A DNA stretch of 64,000 nucleotides from Acanthornis magna (taxonomy: Eukaryota > Chordata > Aves > Passeriformes > Acanthizidae), in the NCBI GenBank assembly GCA_036785705.1, contig JAWUZG010000013.1, positions 22,975,501 through 23,039,500 on the forward strand, written 5' to 3'. A program made the translations under genes and the position numbers. Below are positions 53,001 through 64,000 of the stretch, in pieces. A model generated the notes under the pieces. It was not told where the DNA came from, did no database searches, and saw nothing but the letters and a program-made list of their open reading frames with translations. Numbering within the stretch: the first letter of the stretch is position 1; each line of letters starts with the position of its first letter.

Positions 53001-53117
53001 CCCTCTGCCATGGGCTTACTGAAATAGAATTCATGACTAGTGTGTTTGCAGACTGCTAGGAAATGAAGCAGAGGAGGCTGTGGCTGCTGCCTGCCCTGCG
53101 TTCGGTGAGACGTGCGG
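41061..53117. other. INPP5A: INPP5A intron 4, 41.1-53.1 kb segment
   Basis: This is largely AT-rich unique DNA, with many TAATTA-like and octamer-like words around 44640-45330, 47250-47770, 48600-49060 and 51600-52160. GC-richer patches at 46040-46620 and 51060-51400 carry overlapping frames without known domains. A short perfect palindrome lies at 50193-50219. No exon or mobile element was recognised. Confidence 0.5.
50193..50219. repeat. Perfect 12-bp inverted repeat, 3-nt loop
   Basis: The word atttatggacat is followed by tgt and its exact reverse complement atgtccataaat, in AT-rich surroundings. The DNA could form a small hairpin. No function can be assigned. Confidence 0.85.
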
Positions 53118-54708
53118 CAGATGTGTGCCGTGCCCGTCATTCCTCGGGCAGCAGCAGATGTGTGCCATGCCCATCATTGCTCGGGCAGCAGCAGGTGTGT
53201 GCCATGCCCTTCGTTCCTCGGGCAGCAGCAGATGTGTGCCATGCCCATCATTGCTTGGGCAGCAGCAGATGTGTGCCATGCCCATCATTGCTTGGGCAGC
53301 AGCAGATGTGTGCCATGCCCTTCGTTCCTCGGGCAGCAGCAGATGTGTGCCATGCCCATCATTGCTTGGGCAGCAGCAGATGTGTGCCATGCCCTTCGTT
53401 CCTCGGGCAGCAGCAGATGTGTGCCATGCCCATCATTGCTTGGGCAGCAGCAGATGTGTGCCATGCCCGTCATTGCTCGGGCAGCAGCAGGTGTGTGCCA
53501 TGCCCTTCGTTCCTCGGGCAGCAGCAGATGTGTGCCATGCCCGTCGTTCCTCGGGCAGCAGCAGATGTGTGCCATGCCCATCATTGCTTGGGCAGCAGCA
53601 GATGTGTGCCATGCCCATCATTGCTTGGGCAGCAGCAGATGTGTGCCATGCCCATCATTGCTCGGCCAGCAGCAGGTGTGTGCCATGCCCATCATTGCTC
53701 GGCCAGCAGCAGATGTGTGCCATGCCCATCATTGCTCGGCCAGCAGCAGATGTGTGCCATGCCCGTCGTTCCTCGGGCAGCAGCAGATGTGTGCCATGCT
53801 CTTCGTTCCTTGGGCAGCAACAGATGTGTGCCATGCCCATCATTGCTCGGCCAGCAACAGATGTGTGCCATGCCCATCATTGCTTGGGCAGCAGCAGATG
53901 TGTGCCATGCCCGTCGTTCCTCGGGCAGCAGCAGATGTGTGCCATGCCCATCATTGCTCGGCCAGCAACAGATGTGTGCCATGCCCATCATTGCTTGGGC
54001 AGCAGCAGATGTGTGCCATGCCCTTCGTTCCTCGGCCAGGAGCAGATGTGTGCCATGCCCTTCGTTCCTCGGCCAGCAGCAGATGTGTGCCATGCCTGTC
54101 ATTGCTTGGGCAGCAGCAGATGTGTGCCATGCCCTTCGTTCCTCGGGCAGCAGCAGATGTGTGCCATGCCCATCATTGCTCGGCCAGCAGCAGATGTGTG
54201 CCATGCCCTTCGTTCCTCGGGCAGCAGCAGATGTGTGCCATGCCCATCATTGCTCGGCCAGCAGCAGGTGTGTGCCATGCCCTTCGTTCCTCGGGCAGCA
54301 GCAGGTGTGTGCCATGCCCGTCATTGCTCGGGCAGCAGCAGATGTGTGCCATGCCTGTCATTGCTTGGGCAGCAGCAGATGTGTGCCATGCCCTTCGTTC
54401 CTCGGGCAGCAGCAGATGTGTGCCATGCCCATCATTGCTCGGCCAGCAGCAGATGTGTGCCATGCCCTTCGTTCCTCGGGCAGCAGCAGATGTGTGCCAT
54501 GCCCTTCGTTCCTCGGGCAGCAGCAGATGTGTGCCATGCCCATCATTGCTCGGCCAGCAGCAGGTGTGTGCCATGCCCTTCGTTCCTCGGGCAGCAGCAG
54601 ATGTGTGCCATGCCCGTCATTGCTCGGGCAGCAGCAGATGTGTGCCATGCCCATCATTGCTTGGGCAGCAGCAGATGTGTGCCATGCCCTTCGTTCCTCG
54701 GGCAGCAG
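53118..54708. repeat. 37-bp minisatellite, 43 copies, no net indel
   Basis: Every unit begins cagatgtgtgccatgccc (caggtg in six units, small changes in a few), continues with a 13-nt variable part, and ends in gcagcag-type sequence. The first start is 53118 and the last is 54672, exactly 42 x 37 bp apart, and reading unit by unit also gives 43. The variable part falls into two families: attgct types such as atcattgcttggg (24 units) and gttcct types such as ttcgttcctcggg (19 units, counting the first, hybrid unit). Because 37 is not a multiple of three, each forward frame cycles through the same 37-residue peptide. All three frames stay open for more than 550 codons, which is not evidence of coding. 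The array lies in intron 4, about 3.3 kb before exon 5. Confidence 0.98.
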
Positions 54709-57700
54709 CGCTCCGTTCAGCCTCGGAGCAGCTGCTGAGGGCTGCTGTCCTGGGTCTGAGCCCTGACCTCCGAAGTTAGGGTGCTCTGGATGCTGGAGAT
54801 GAAAGTCTGCAGACTGATCTGTTGGGGGGCGATTGCAGCACTGTCAGCAGGGGCACAGCTGCAGAATGTGCATCATCCCCGATGTGGGGTGAAGGCTACC
54901 CCTGTGGCCCTCAGGGTTGTTTTCCAGGTTTGTTTCCTCTAGACAGGCTGTCTTGAGAGGGCTGCAATATTCCAGGTCTGCTGGTTCGCTGTGGTGCAGC
55001 GATGTCACTGTAATTGAGGAAGGGAGGAACAGTGCGCAGCATGACCGCTGAGGTTCCATTCGAGTAGCAGCACCTCCCTACAGGTGGAATTTGTGCTAAC
55101 AGCAGAAGTCATCCATTTCAGCAATCTTTAAAGTGGAACAAATAATAGCTTTTTTTCTTTATATTTGAGATGTTTAAAAGTTAAGCTGTTTGGGTGATTT
55201 ATAGTCTGTAATGGGTTCCTGTGCTGTATCACTTAGATATTGTACATACTGCTGCTGCTGTATGTGCCAGTACTGCTTTTTCCAAAGGATATTGAAATTG
55301 TCAATAAGAAAATAAAGGAAAGCTCTTAGACTTTAAATTAATCTCATTTAACTTTATTGTTAAACTGGCATTTTATGAGAAATAAATTGAATTAACATAA
55401 TCTCCTCAACAAAAGGGCCTAGCAGTAGGGCCTGGAAGATTTTTTAATATATTTCATTGTGTTAGGGCAGGGAATTATAAGTGCACTCCATCATTTTTAC
55501 AAGTTTACATTTATGTACCTGAGCCTGATTAAGTCTATAACAATGCGGAAGATAGCAATAGCTGTAATTTCCATTCCATTATAGCTTTTATTCTTGTCAG
55601 TGGGGTGTTTGGAATTGCACAGTCCAAGCCTGTCTGAATGTTAGCCGTATCAGTTCCTGAAACTTGACAGAGTTACTTCATCACTGTCACAGATTCATTG
55701 TGCACGAGTAGTTGACACTCAGTGCCACAACTGTAGACTATCAAACCAAACTTTTGCTGCATAAGTCTTAAAAATTAGTTTTTAAAAATGAGATTAAAAC
55801 TGTATAAAGTCAAGCAATGAGCAAATTGCAACACTCAGAAATGAAGTTGTAGCTTGAGCATGAGTGGCAGTACTGTTTTTAGTAGGGTTATGACACGCTA
55901 AGTAAATCAGGGTTTAGAGCATGTGGTTTCTTCTTGGTTCACCTGTTGGTATGTTATATAGAGAAGCTTCAGAGTTCATAATTCTGCCACCTGGATTTAA
56001 ATTATCACCTGTTTTTAACATTATTTGTATCTGATTTGGGTATGTCAGTATTTCCAAATACTTTTTTTTACTTAGTCATGGATTTCCATCTCATCTGTGG
56101 CATGGGGAATTCCGATGAGAATAAAGGGTAAAGTTTACCCAAGAGTGGTCAGACGTGGGAGCAGTAGCTCAGAAGGGGAGGCAGGCTCCATCTCAGGAGA
56201 GTTCTGAGTCTCCTGGACAATGCCCTGAGCAGCCCCACTGACAGCCCTGCCTTGGACTGGAGACCTCAAAATTCCCTTCCCCTCCTGATTCTACTGCCCT
56301 GCATTGTGGGGGAAAAAGGAAAGCTCACTTTAAAACATCACTTTGATGTTACAGGTCGGCTGGATTGCCATGTGTTACTGACATAGCCTAGGATTTCCCA
56401 TTGCAGGATCCCTTTTTCATTTGCTTTTAAATTTTTCAGACTTGAGGCATTTGGGGTGATACTTCCCAGATGCTTGCCAAGGCTCCTTTTTTCTCTTCTG
56501 AAGGCTGTGTAAGAAAAAAAGCTGTATCCTTATATTGAATTCTTAAAGAGTATTATTATATAGCAAAATGTTACTTTTATTTATGGATTTTGTCCTATAC
56601 ACTGAAGAAAGAGATGGGCCAGCTGGGAATATCAGGTGGCAGTGTTTTTGTCTTGTATCAGGATTTATTTTTTCCTAGCAGTGTGTCCTTGTTGCAGCAC
56701 ACTTAACCTTGAGTCCTTCACAGGAGTGTCTCCTGCAGTTCCTTGTTCACCTCCTCCAAGTTATATAAAAGAAACTCACAGGCCTGAAGGCATCTGCTTG
56801 GGTCGCAGGGATGTGTACTCATCAATTAAACATGTGGCATCATTTTCTGTTGGATGGACTAATATGTCAAGGAGATGGGCAGGACCTCATGTTTGTGCTT
56901 TTGACAAATCAGCAAATGTTTAATCTCTGGATGTGCAGCATCTCATAAATAATGCAGCAGTCACCAAACCAAGCACTGCTGTGCTGGGAGGGCCTGTGCT
57001 GTTGGAGAGGAAAAGACGGAATGAAACAAAATCATCCTTTTTGGTAAATGTGTTGCTTCTTTTAGTCTTCTCAGTAAGAGTTTATCTAGTGACAGGCTGG
57101 TTTTTCCTCTTGGATGCATCAGGTGTATTTAAAGGCTCATCAAGTTCTCATTTTTAATTTATGATTGTTTTTTTATATTCCACTATACATAAAGTCTATT
57201 TGCCCTGCTTTTTCCTTTCTTACTTGGTTTTCATTTGCTCTCTTCTAATACGTAATTTTCGTCTCATTAACTGGGGGAAAGCAGTAAATGACATGTCTGT
57301 GGAGAAGTTAAAGCGAGCATCAAGCTGACGGTGCCTGTCTGTGTCATCGTGGCAAAGCTCCCAGAACACGAACGGAGCCAGAGGGGCTGAGCTGGGCTGG
57401 GCAGCCGCCAAGGGTCACAGGAGGAGGGCACACGGGGACATGGCTGGTGCAGGAAGGCAAAGGGGTTTGCCCTGTTGGGGAACTATTGAAGTTTCAGGAC
57501 AAGGGAAAACCACGTCAGGCTGTGTTGGGAGGTCACGAAGCCTCTTCTGCAGAGGCTTTAGGTGCAAGTTAGAAAACTTCAAACTTGCCCTTGTTTCCTG
57601 TACCGCAGGCTCTAAAAGCTTTGGGTTTGCTCTGAAAGTGAAGGAGAAATTGTCAGGTTTTTATAACAATTGAGGGTCTGTGTTCGGGGGCTCAGAAAGG

Positions 57701-57985
57701 CATCTGTCTGTCTGTGTCACCGATCACATCCATCTGTTTGGTGTTTAAATGGACACCTGGCAGTGCCCTTACCATAGTCAGTCAGCTGTTAAAGATCTTC
57801 TTTATAATGACTGGTGAGAATTTTTATAGATCTTAGAAAATGTGAACAACAGGAATTCTGTTTATTAGTATTTAATTTCTTGGGTTTGGGTTTTTTTTTA
57901 ATTAGAAAGCCTAATGCTCTTTTGGGTTTCGTTAGCCAAAGTACATATTTTTATAATTTCTTGTTTTATTGTTGTTTTTTTACAG
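54709..57985. other. INPP5A: INPP5A intron 4, 3' segment with acceptor
   Basis: This is AT-rich single-copy intron from about 55080. The 55320-55740 part looks like a conserved non-coding element (see findings). It ends with a T-rich acceptor (ttgttgtttttttacag). No gene or recognised repeat was found. Confidence 0.7.
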
Positions 57986-58049
57986 GCTCTAGGAAGTTTT
58001 TACTTTCTTCATGAATCTTTGAAAAACATCTACCAGTTTGATTTTAAAG
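57986..58049 (+). CDS. INPP5A: INPP5A exon 5
   Basis: This 64-nt exon encodes ALGSFYFLHESLKNIYQFDF followed by Lys, then one base (G) of an Ala codon completed by exon 6. It corresponds to about residues 103-124. It is bounded by tttttacag and AAAG|gtaagc. It directly continues the protein from exon 4 (QEHFT|ALGSF) after a 43.8-kb phase-0 intron, and the next intron is phase 1. The FYFLHESLKNIYQFDF stretch is a hallmark of the type I 5-phosphatase. Exons 5 and 6 together are 168 nt, another frame-neutral pair. Confidence 0.97.
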
Positions 58050-61000
58050 GTAAGCAAAGGAATTAAATGTTTTTAATAGTCAATCGGCTTTATACATCAA
58101 GGCTGCTTTTCCATCCTCTTTTCTGGTGGTGTTACCTGGCAGTGTTTCCACGTTACACAGACTCCTGTGTAATGCAGGCAGGTCCATTGGTGACAGGCGT
58201 TGCTTTTCTTAGCTTTTATAGACCTTTTAGAAGAAGTCAATGGACCGGCCACAGGTTGCAAGCCAGAGCATTAATCATTCCCATGGACCTTTAGGTCCAC
58301 AGTGATCCCTGGGGATTTCAGAAGAACTCGGAATGGCCACAAGGTTTTTCCATGTAGATCAGATACAGGACCAAGACCTTAACTGTCCAACAGTGATGGT
58401 CATTTTGCAAAGCAGCCGAGGTAGATTTATGGCTTGAATTACTTGGGAGCAGAGCAGGTCAGTAGGAGGGTGGCATTGTTTTAACCCACACTGCTCCTTC
58501 AGGTTGGAGGTCTTGCTTTCAAATTCACAAGTTTGAAAGTAATGCTAGACTTCATACATTAAATATTAGAAATATAATAAAAATTACTGAATGCTTTCTG
58601 AGGTGAATATAGAAAAGATTATATGAAATTTACGTTATTTCAGTTGAGAACTGTGTATATTCAATGCAAAAATATCTTGAGATTTGTTCAGCTTACGGAG
58701 CTGAGTCACATTAATTCTGTATCTAGTGTCCCATTAATGTGAGAAACTGTTGGAATGGTGACTATGGACTGAACTAATTGTCTTAATTATATAGATTCAT
58801 TATTTTTGTTCTCACTAGAGACAGATTCCTTCTGCTTGTGTGATTGAGGGTACAGGGTCTTTCTGCCCTGAGATATTTGATCAGTGGTTCTGTGTATGTA
58901 CAATTCAAGCCTTAGCCAACACCAGTCCTCATGTTGCCACTGGTTTCAGTGCTGAAGGAGCACTTTTGCTATAATATCAGGCAGAGTGATTTTATTTCTG
59001 ATAGACTATATGGGAACGCTCCATAGCAGAGTCAGCACTCCTAAGAGAGGTCATACCTAGGCTTTGTCCCAGACAAAAGCAGTTTTCCAGGCACTCAGTA
59101 ATGAGCTGTGCACACCGTGGGGATACTGGGGGAAGCTGGGGGCTCCCAAGTGCTCCCCAAGCCCTGGGTGGAGCAGCCTGCTGTCCTCTGCTGTGGTTGT
59201 TTGTTCATTCTGTGGTGCGAATGGCTTCGTGTGCCGATGATATGGGAACTGTCCCAGCACATCTGAGCCTACAGCTTCATCTGATCAGCACTGGAGGAGC
59301 AGCAGCTTTGCTCTGAACTCCACCTGAAGGTCCATCCCAATGGTCGCAGATGGGAGATGTCCTGCTCCAGCAATACCTGACAGGAAAATGACAACTGCTT
59401 TAGGAAAAGTGGAGCTTCCTGGGTTTATTAGTCATTGATTGGCCGCTTATTCGCTACTGTACAGTTTTTAAAAGAAGGTGTAAGAATTTTAAAAAAGAAA
59501 ATGGTAGAAAAAAGTATGGAGGAAAACAATAAACAGATACTTGTTCCAGAAAACAAATGCTTTAAATGGTCACTGCTTTGTTTTGATTGGCAGAACTTTA
59601 GCAGAGCCGATTGGGATGTGAGCCATGCTCATAAAGATGGGTTTGGCCCAAACATCATTTAGAAGGAAAAAACTCTTAATAAAAATCCAAGGAAATGGGG
59701 GAATCAGTGTTGTAAGTCACCCACTGTTCTCGTAACGTAGCGCAGAATCCGTCTCCCAGCATAGAGTTTGTAAAATATGATCCCAAAGGCTCCCATCTTT
59801 CAGGGGAACTGTAAAACTTGCCTCTTCTCTCATGACTATTGACGTTTTCACAGTGTATTAAGCTCTTAAATCAAAAGAAAAATCCAAATGGATACAAACG
59901 TTCTCTGCACAAAAATCATTATTAAATTCTGTTTCTACTCAAAAGCATGCAAAAAATAGATGTTTATACACAATTCAGTATTCCTGGAACATCATTGTTG
60001 CTTTTCAAAATTCACTGCACAGTTGGATGTGACTGAATACAGACTGGAAAAAAAAAAAGATTGTCACTGTTTTTCAGATCTCAGCAAGACCTATCTAAGT
60101 TTTAAAATAAGAACAGTTTTCTCCTTCAGGCTCACATATTATTTGCTGTAGTTTAGATCCACTGGGCTGTTTTCCCAGAGGTCAGAGGCCCAAAAGTTGG
60201 CTTACAATTCAAGCTAGTACCAAGCTGTGTGTTCTGAAGGATTGTCCCCCAAGAGAGGGGGTTTAGTTCAGTTCCAGTCAGACACTTCTCTTTACAGAAA
60301 GCATCTTGTTCTCTGGTATGAAGTCAGAAATGGAGAAGAGCTGGTTTTAGTTGGGGACAGGCTGTGTTGCCCCTGCACGTGCTGCTCAGCAGTCCTGCCA
60401 GCGCCCCTGGCTTGCGTGTGGCATGGACACTGGCGTGGGCGAGGGGAGGTGCCTCCCTTAGCCAGCCACTGCCCCTTGCTGAAGCTCTCCTAGCAGTCAT
60501 CTTCAGTCCTTGCAGTTCTGCCAGGTCTTTTCTGCAACCCAAATGACATCAGGATCTCTTTGCTGACAGCATTTAACTTGCGGAAAGAGGCACATCCATC
60601 CACGATCTAATTAGAGTTATGCCAGATCAGTTTATCAGGATATTTGTTTAGTCGTCCTGTGGGAGCCAGACCTCAGAGTGATTGGCACATAAAGAATAAT
60701 ACCTTTATTTTCCCCAAAGACATAGTGCTACATTATAGTAAATGCTTCCTCAGATATCCCGTAGGACTGAGCAGTTTAGGGCTCTTGGTAATACTTGGTT
60801 TGGAGTTTTTGTCTTACACATTTCCAGTCATTACTCAATCCAGTTGAGTAGGTCCAGCATAACGGCAGCTGTGCGTCAGGCTCCCGAACACGTGTGTCAG
60901 AGCAGTTAAACTAAGTCAGGTTCCCGCCTTAGGTGTGCCAGTGCATTGCTCTCATCAGCTGAGAAACCAGGTATGAAGTGGGTCAGGAGCAGAGCCTCTC

Positions 61001-61505
61001 ATTCACGAGCTGAGTAGAGCCACAGGAGTCTGTGTTGTTTCTGTCTGTGATGTAACTGTTCATTGGAGTTTGGAAAGCGATGTGCTTCACCACTGAGTCT
61101 CTTGTACAAATCCAACACCCGTTCCAGCTGTACAGCCCATGCCTCGTGTGCTGATGGCCAAAAAGGGTTCTCTGAAGGAGGCTGGGGGCTTCAGGGTCTC
61201 GGAGCAGCTGAGGTGGGATTCGAGTGCCGTGGTGAACATAGGCTGGCTCTGTGATAGAGCTCCAGCACTTTATACGGCTCTGGATAGTAGAAATGACAAT
61301 ACCTGTAACTGTGTAGCTTCAAGGTGTCTGATATAAACAGGGGGGCTTATTTTCCCCCAGAAAAGTTCAGTGCTTGCCCATTTTTTATAAGACCCTGTTG
61401 ATTTCCTAGCTGTTTTGCGGTTGCTACTGCTTTGCCAATGAGTATGACAAGTTGCTCATAATGCTGAAGTTATGTATGTTAATTTTTTTTTATCTCTCTT
61501 CCTAG
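58050..61505. other. INPP5A: INPP5A intron 5
   Basis: This is a GT-AG intron of 3456 bp, phase 1 (G|CT for Ala). It is single-copy sequence with no recognised repeat. Short frames at 59057-59316 and 60227-60546 are unsupported. The acceptor is tatctctcttcctag. Confidence 0.8.
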
Positions 61506-61609
61506 CTAAGAAGTATAAAAAGGTTACTGGGAAAGAAATCTACTCTGACACTTTAGAAAGTACACCCATGCTGGAAAAAGAGAAGTTTCCACAGGATTAT
61601 TTCCCTGAG
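61506..61609 (+). CDS. INPP5A: INPP5A exon 6
   Basis: This 104-nt exon completes the Ala codon and encodes 34 residues, KKYKKVTGKEIYSDTLESTP then MLEKEKFPQDYFPE, about residues 125-158. It is bounded by cttcctag and GAG|gtatgt, with the next intron in phase 0. The segment precedes the part of the enzyme that binds the inositol phosphate, which would be in exon 7 and beyond. As I recall, human has Arg and Ala at two places in KKYKKVTGKE, so this lysine-rich patch looks like the least constrained part of the exon. The 3' exons, with the later catalytic motifs and the C-terminal prenylation signal known for this enzyme, lie beyond the window. Confidence 0.97.
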
Positions 61610-64000
61610 GTATGTACAGGGTTGTGGAGCATTCCCAGATACTGAGTTTAATTCTGATTTCCTCTGACTACTTGAGCAGCTCCTCTCAGTGATAAGGGCA
61701 GAATGGAATCTTGGAATTTTATTTGTCTGTCGGTTTCTTGACAGCTGTAATACACGTTTTAAGTCATGGCACGGATGTACCAAATTCCAGTAGGAAATCC
61801 TTGTGAAGGGTGATGACAGCGATGAAAAGACTCATCTGTGCATTTAAGCCCCAAAAATGGCGCAGTGTGCCATGGTAGGGCAGTCTCGGGGCGCTCTGCT
61901 CCTGGCAGGGCAGGACACAGCCGTGTGTGTGCCGCAGCCGCGGCTCTGTGCCGCTGGGTTCTGCAGCGCGGCTGCACCGGCTGCTGGCAGAGGGAGTTCG
62001 CACTGGCGCGAGGGTGCTCCTGACTCAAACACACACTGATTTTGTCCCCTAGGGCTGCCCTCGAACTCCCTTTTATGCTCGTTCTCAGAAGAACTGGGGA
62101 GTGCTGGAGGTTTGAGATTGAAGGTCTTGTCGAAACCAGAAATGCAAGCAGATCTGAGGGGTTTCTTCCACTGCATCTGCAAGTGCAGACTCTCTTTTCT
62201 TTGATGTTTCCTTTCATTTTCTCATTCTTAATTTCTTAAGAACATCTAGAACATGGGTGTTTAATGGTTAATGTTTTCCTCAAACCAAGTGAATAAATTT
62301 GTTGAACTCCTGTAACATTTGTGGATCAAACAGGCATGTCCTTACTTTAATAAAAGGAAGAACTAAATAAACTCCTAAAATTAATTTAGAATTTGTAAAT
62401 ATACACACTTAGAGATATTTACACAGCGTTTGTGTGCTTGGCAGAGCATTGCATAAATAGTTACAGGATTGATAGGGTGAAGGTTGTTCTTTTTCTTGAC
62501 TTTGATACTAAATTATTTATTTTTATATCTCAGTACTGGAAGGAAAAGTGCCTTTGACATAATTTTGCAAAGCTTTTACTTCCTGCAAATAAGCACCTTA
62601 TAGACGTCTTTGAAGTTAAGTGTTACTTCATTTTGAGGGAACTTGAGGCGGTTCCTCAGGTGTTTGTTTTTCCCTCCCCTCGGCAGTAAGCTGTGGCAGT
62701 GTGGGTGACTGTGCAGCAGGTGAGCACTGCCACTGTGCCTCAGCACTAGGACAAGCTATGGACTGCTCACTGATACCCAGGGAGAATTATTTCCTCCCTT
62801 GCCTCACTGCTATTTCTTCATCGTGAGACTGGCAAAGCTGCAACTTGTTCAGCATCGTTTATTGCCCCTCTCGCATCAACAGTTCTTCACAGACTCTTGG
62901 AGCAAGGGTTGAGTCTCGGGGCTTTCCCCCACAGTTTTGTGGAGCAGGAATGGTGTTCATTCCTTGTGGGTGCTCAGGGATCTGGTGTTCCCATGTTTGC
63001 ATTAGCAGCTGCAGCTTCTCTGTTCGATGCAGCCTCCTGTGCTGCTTTCGGGACCGGACTGTGGGGTTGGCAGCCTGAGGAGCAGATAAATGCCTTTGGA
63101 GGCTGTGACGCCCTCGCACTGGTCCTGTTGGTTCCTGTGCCTTGAGTGACTGCTTTAAGCAGAAACCTGTGTGTTCATGGTCAGGGATAGTGTTTACGTG
63201 GAGGAGGAACAAACAGGAAAATACACACAATTAAGTCATGAACAAATCCCTGAAGCACCTTGAAAGTTCAGTTGTGTTCCTGCCCCCAGCACAGTCTCTG
63301 GGAATGGTGTTGCAGCAGGCTGGGGCCGTGCTGTCGTAGAGCTTCACAGAACGGAGAGGAAAGGCTCTCCAGGTCTGCGGTGATGTGCGTGACAGCAGCG
63401 TCCGTGTCGCAGCTCTGGGACTTGCTGTGCTCGCCTGGCCTGCACTCTGGCATGTGCCAGCCCAGGATATCTTCGTGTGACTTGAAAGGTTAGAAAATAA
63501 TTGCAGTGATTTTTAGATTACACTGTTTCTGTTTGGGACTGGAGACCAAAAACTGTCTCAAACACACAGACACAGCAGAAGCAACAGGGACTTAGTTTTG
63601 GTTCTCATATGCATGTTTCTGTGTCTAAAGCTGAAATTAATCTTATTATTACGTGTTTTCTTCCTAGACAAATGTTAGTAATAACAATAGCAATTAAAAG
63701 ACCACAAAATAATGTGTATTGTGGAAATTTGAGTTGATCCAGCAGAACGCATGAACAGCGTATTTGCCCAGACATTGCATTGACATGCTCTTGTGTGTTT
63801 TAGCCAGACCTCTCATACCACATCTGCAATTTTTTGTGTGAGAAATGGTTTAAGACTGATTTCTTTTCTTTTTATTGCGGCTGTTTAAGGATTATCTAAA
63901 AGTAATTACAGTGATTGAGGCATAATGCAATTCAAAATAATTACAGACCACTGCATATAAAACTAACAAAACTTTCTGCCTTGATTTATGGGTCCTCTTG
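61610..64000. other. INPP5A: INPP5A intron 6 (part)
   Basis: It begins with donor gtatgt after exon 6. GC-richer patches (61840-62040 and 62840-63480) hold overlapping frames on both strands that match nothing I recognise. The rest is AT-rich unique DNA. No further exon was found before the window ends, so exon 7 lies downstream. Confidence 0.7.

Noticed and set aside
53118..54708. CRISPR-like regular repeat
   Set aside because: There are no unique spacers: the variable 13 nt come in a few recurring types, and the host is a vertebrate. It is a minisatellite.
53063..54779. Three forward frames of 552-567 codons and several minus-strand frames
   Set aside because: All result from a stop-free 37-bp repeat read in every phase. 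There is no start or splice context and no known protein.

Overview
This window is vertebrate nuclear DNA, almost certainly from a bird. The dispersed repeats I can recognise are CR1 LINE 3' ends in both orientations, carrying the bird-type tail (a 'ggtcccttccaacccaaac'-like stretch followed by an attctatgattct-like end). There is no SINE-rich mammalian signature. I cannot name the species; a neoavian or passerine bird is a reasonable guess.

The window lies inside one protein-coding gene on the + strand, INPP5A, which encodes the type I inositol 1,4,5-trisphosphate 5-phosphatase. Five coding exons were found by translating short GT-AG bounded segments that join in phase and match the known protein. 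They are exon 2 (4325-4366), exon 3 (13199-13299), exon 4 (14080-14167), exon 5 (57986-58049) and exon 6 (61506-61609). Together they encode 133 consecutive residues of the N-terminal third of the enzyme, roughly residues 26-158 by human-type numbering. Exon 1 with the start codon lies upstream. The rest of the catalytic domain and the C-terminal lipid-modification signal lie downstream. I see no frameshift or stop in any exon.

The remainder is intron: part of intron 1 (1-4324), intron 2 (8.8 kb), intron 3 (780 bp), intron 4 (43.8 kb), intron 5 (3.5 kb) and part of intron 6. Much of intron 4 is AT-rich single-copy DNA, and several stretches look like conserved non-coding elements. It is interrupted by GC-rich minisatellites. 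There is a 21-bp array and a 17-19-bp array of about 44 units at 23.4-24.6 kb, and a 39/43-bp array at 40.7-41.1 kb. The most striking is a 37-bp array of 43 units at 53118-54708. Intron 3 is largely filled by a 113-bp tandem repeat and a 19-bp tandem repeat, starting just after the exon 3 splice donor, with G-quadruplex motifs close to that donor. Five clear CR1 fragments, one possible one, a 46-nt poly-T run and one strong foldback hairpin complete the inventory.

The long open frames over the minisatellites (340-567 codons) are consequences of repetition and not genes. I recognised no second protein-coding gene, tRNA, rRNA, CRISPR array or viral gene.
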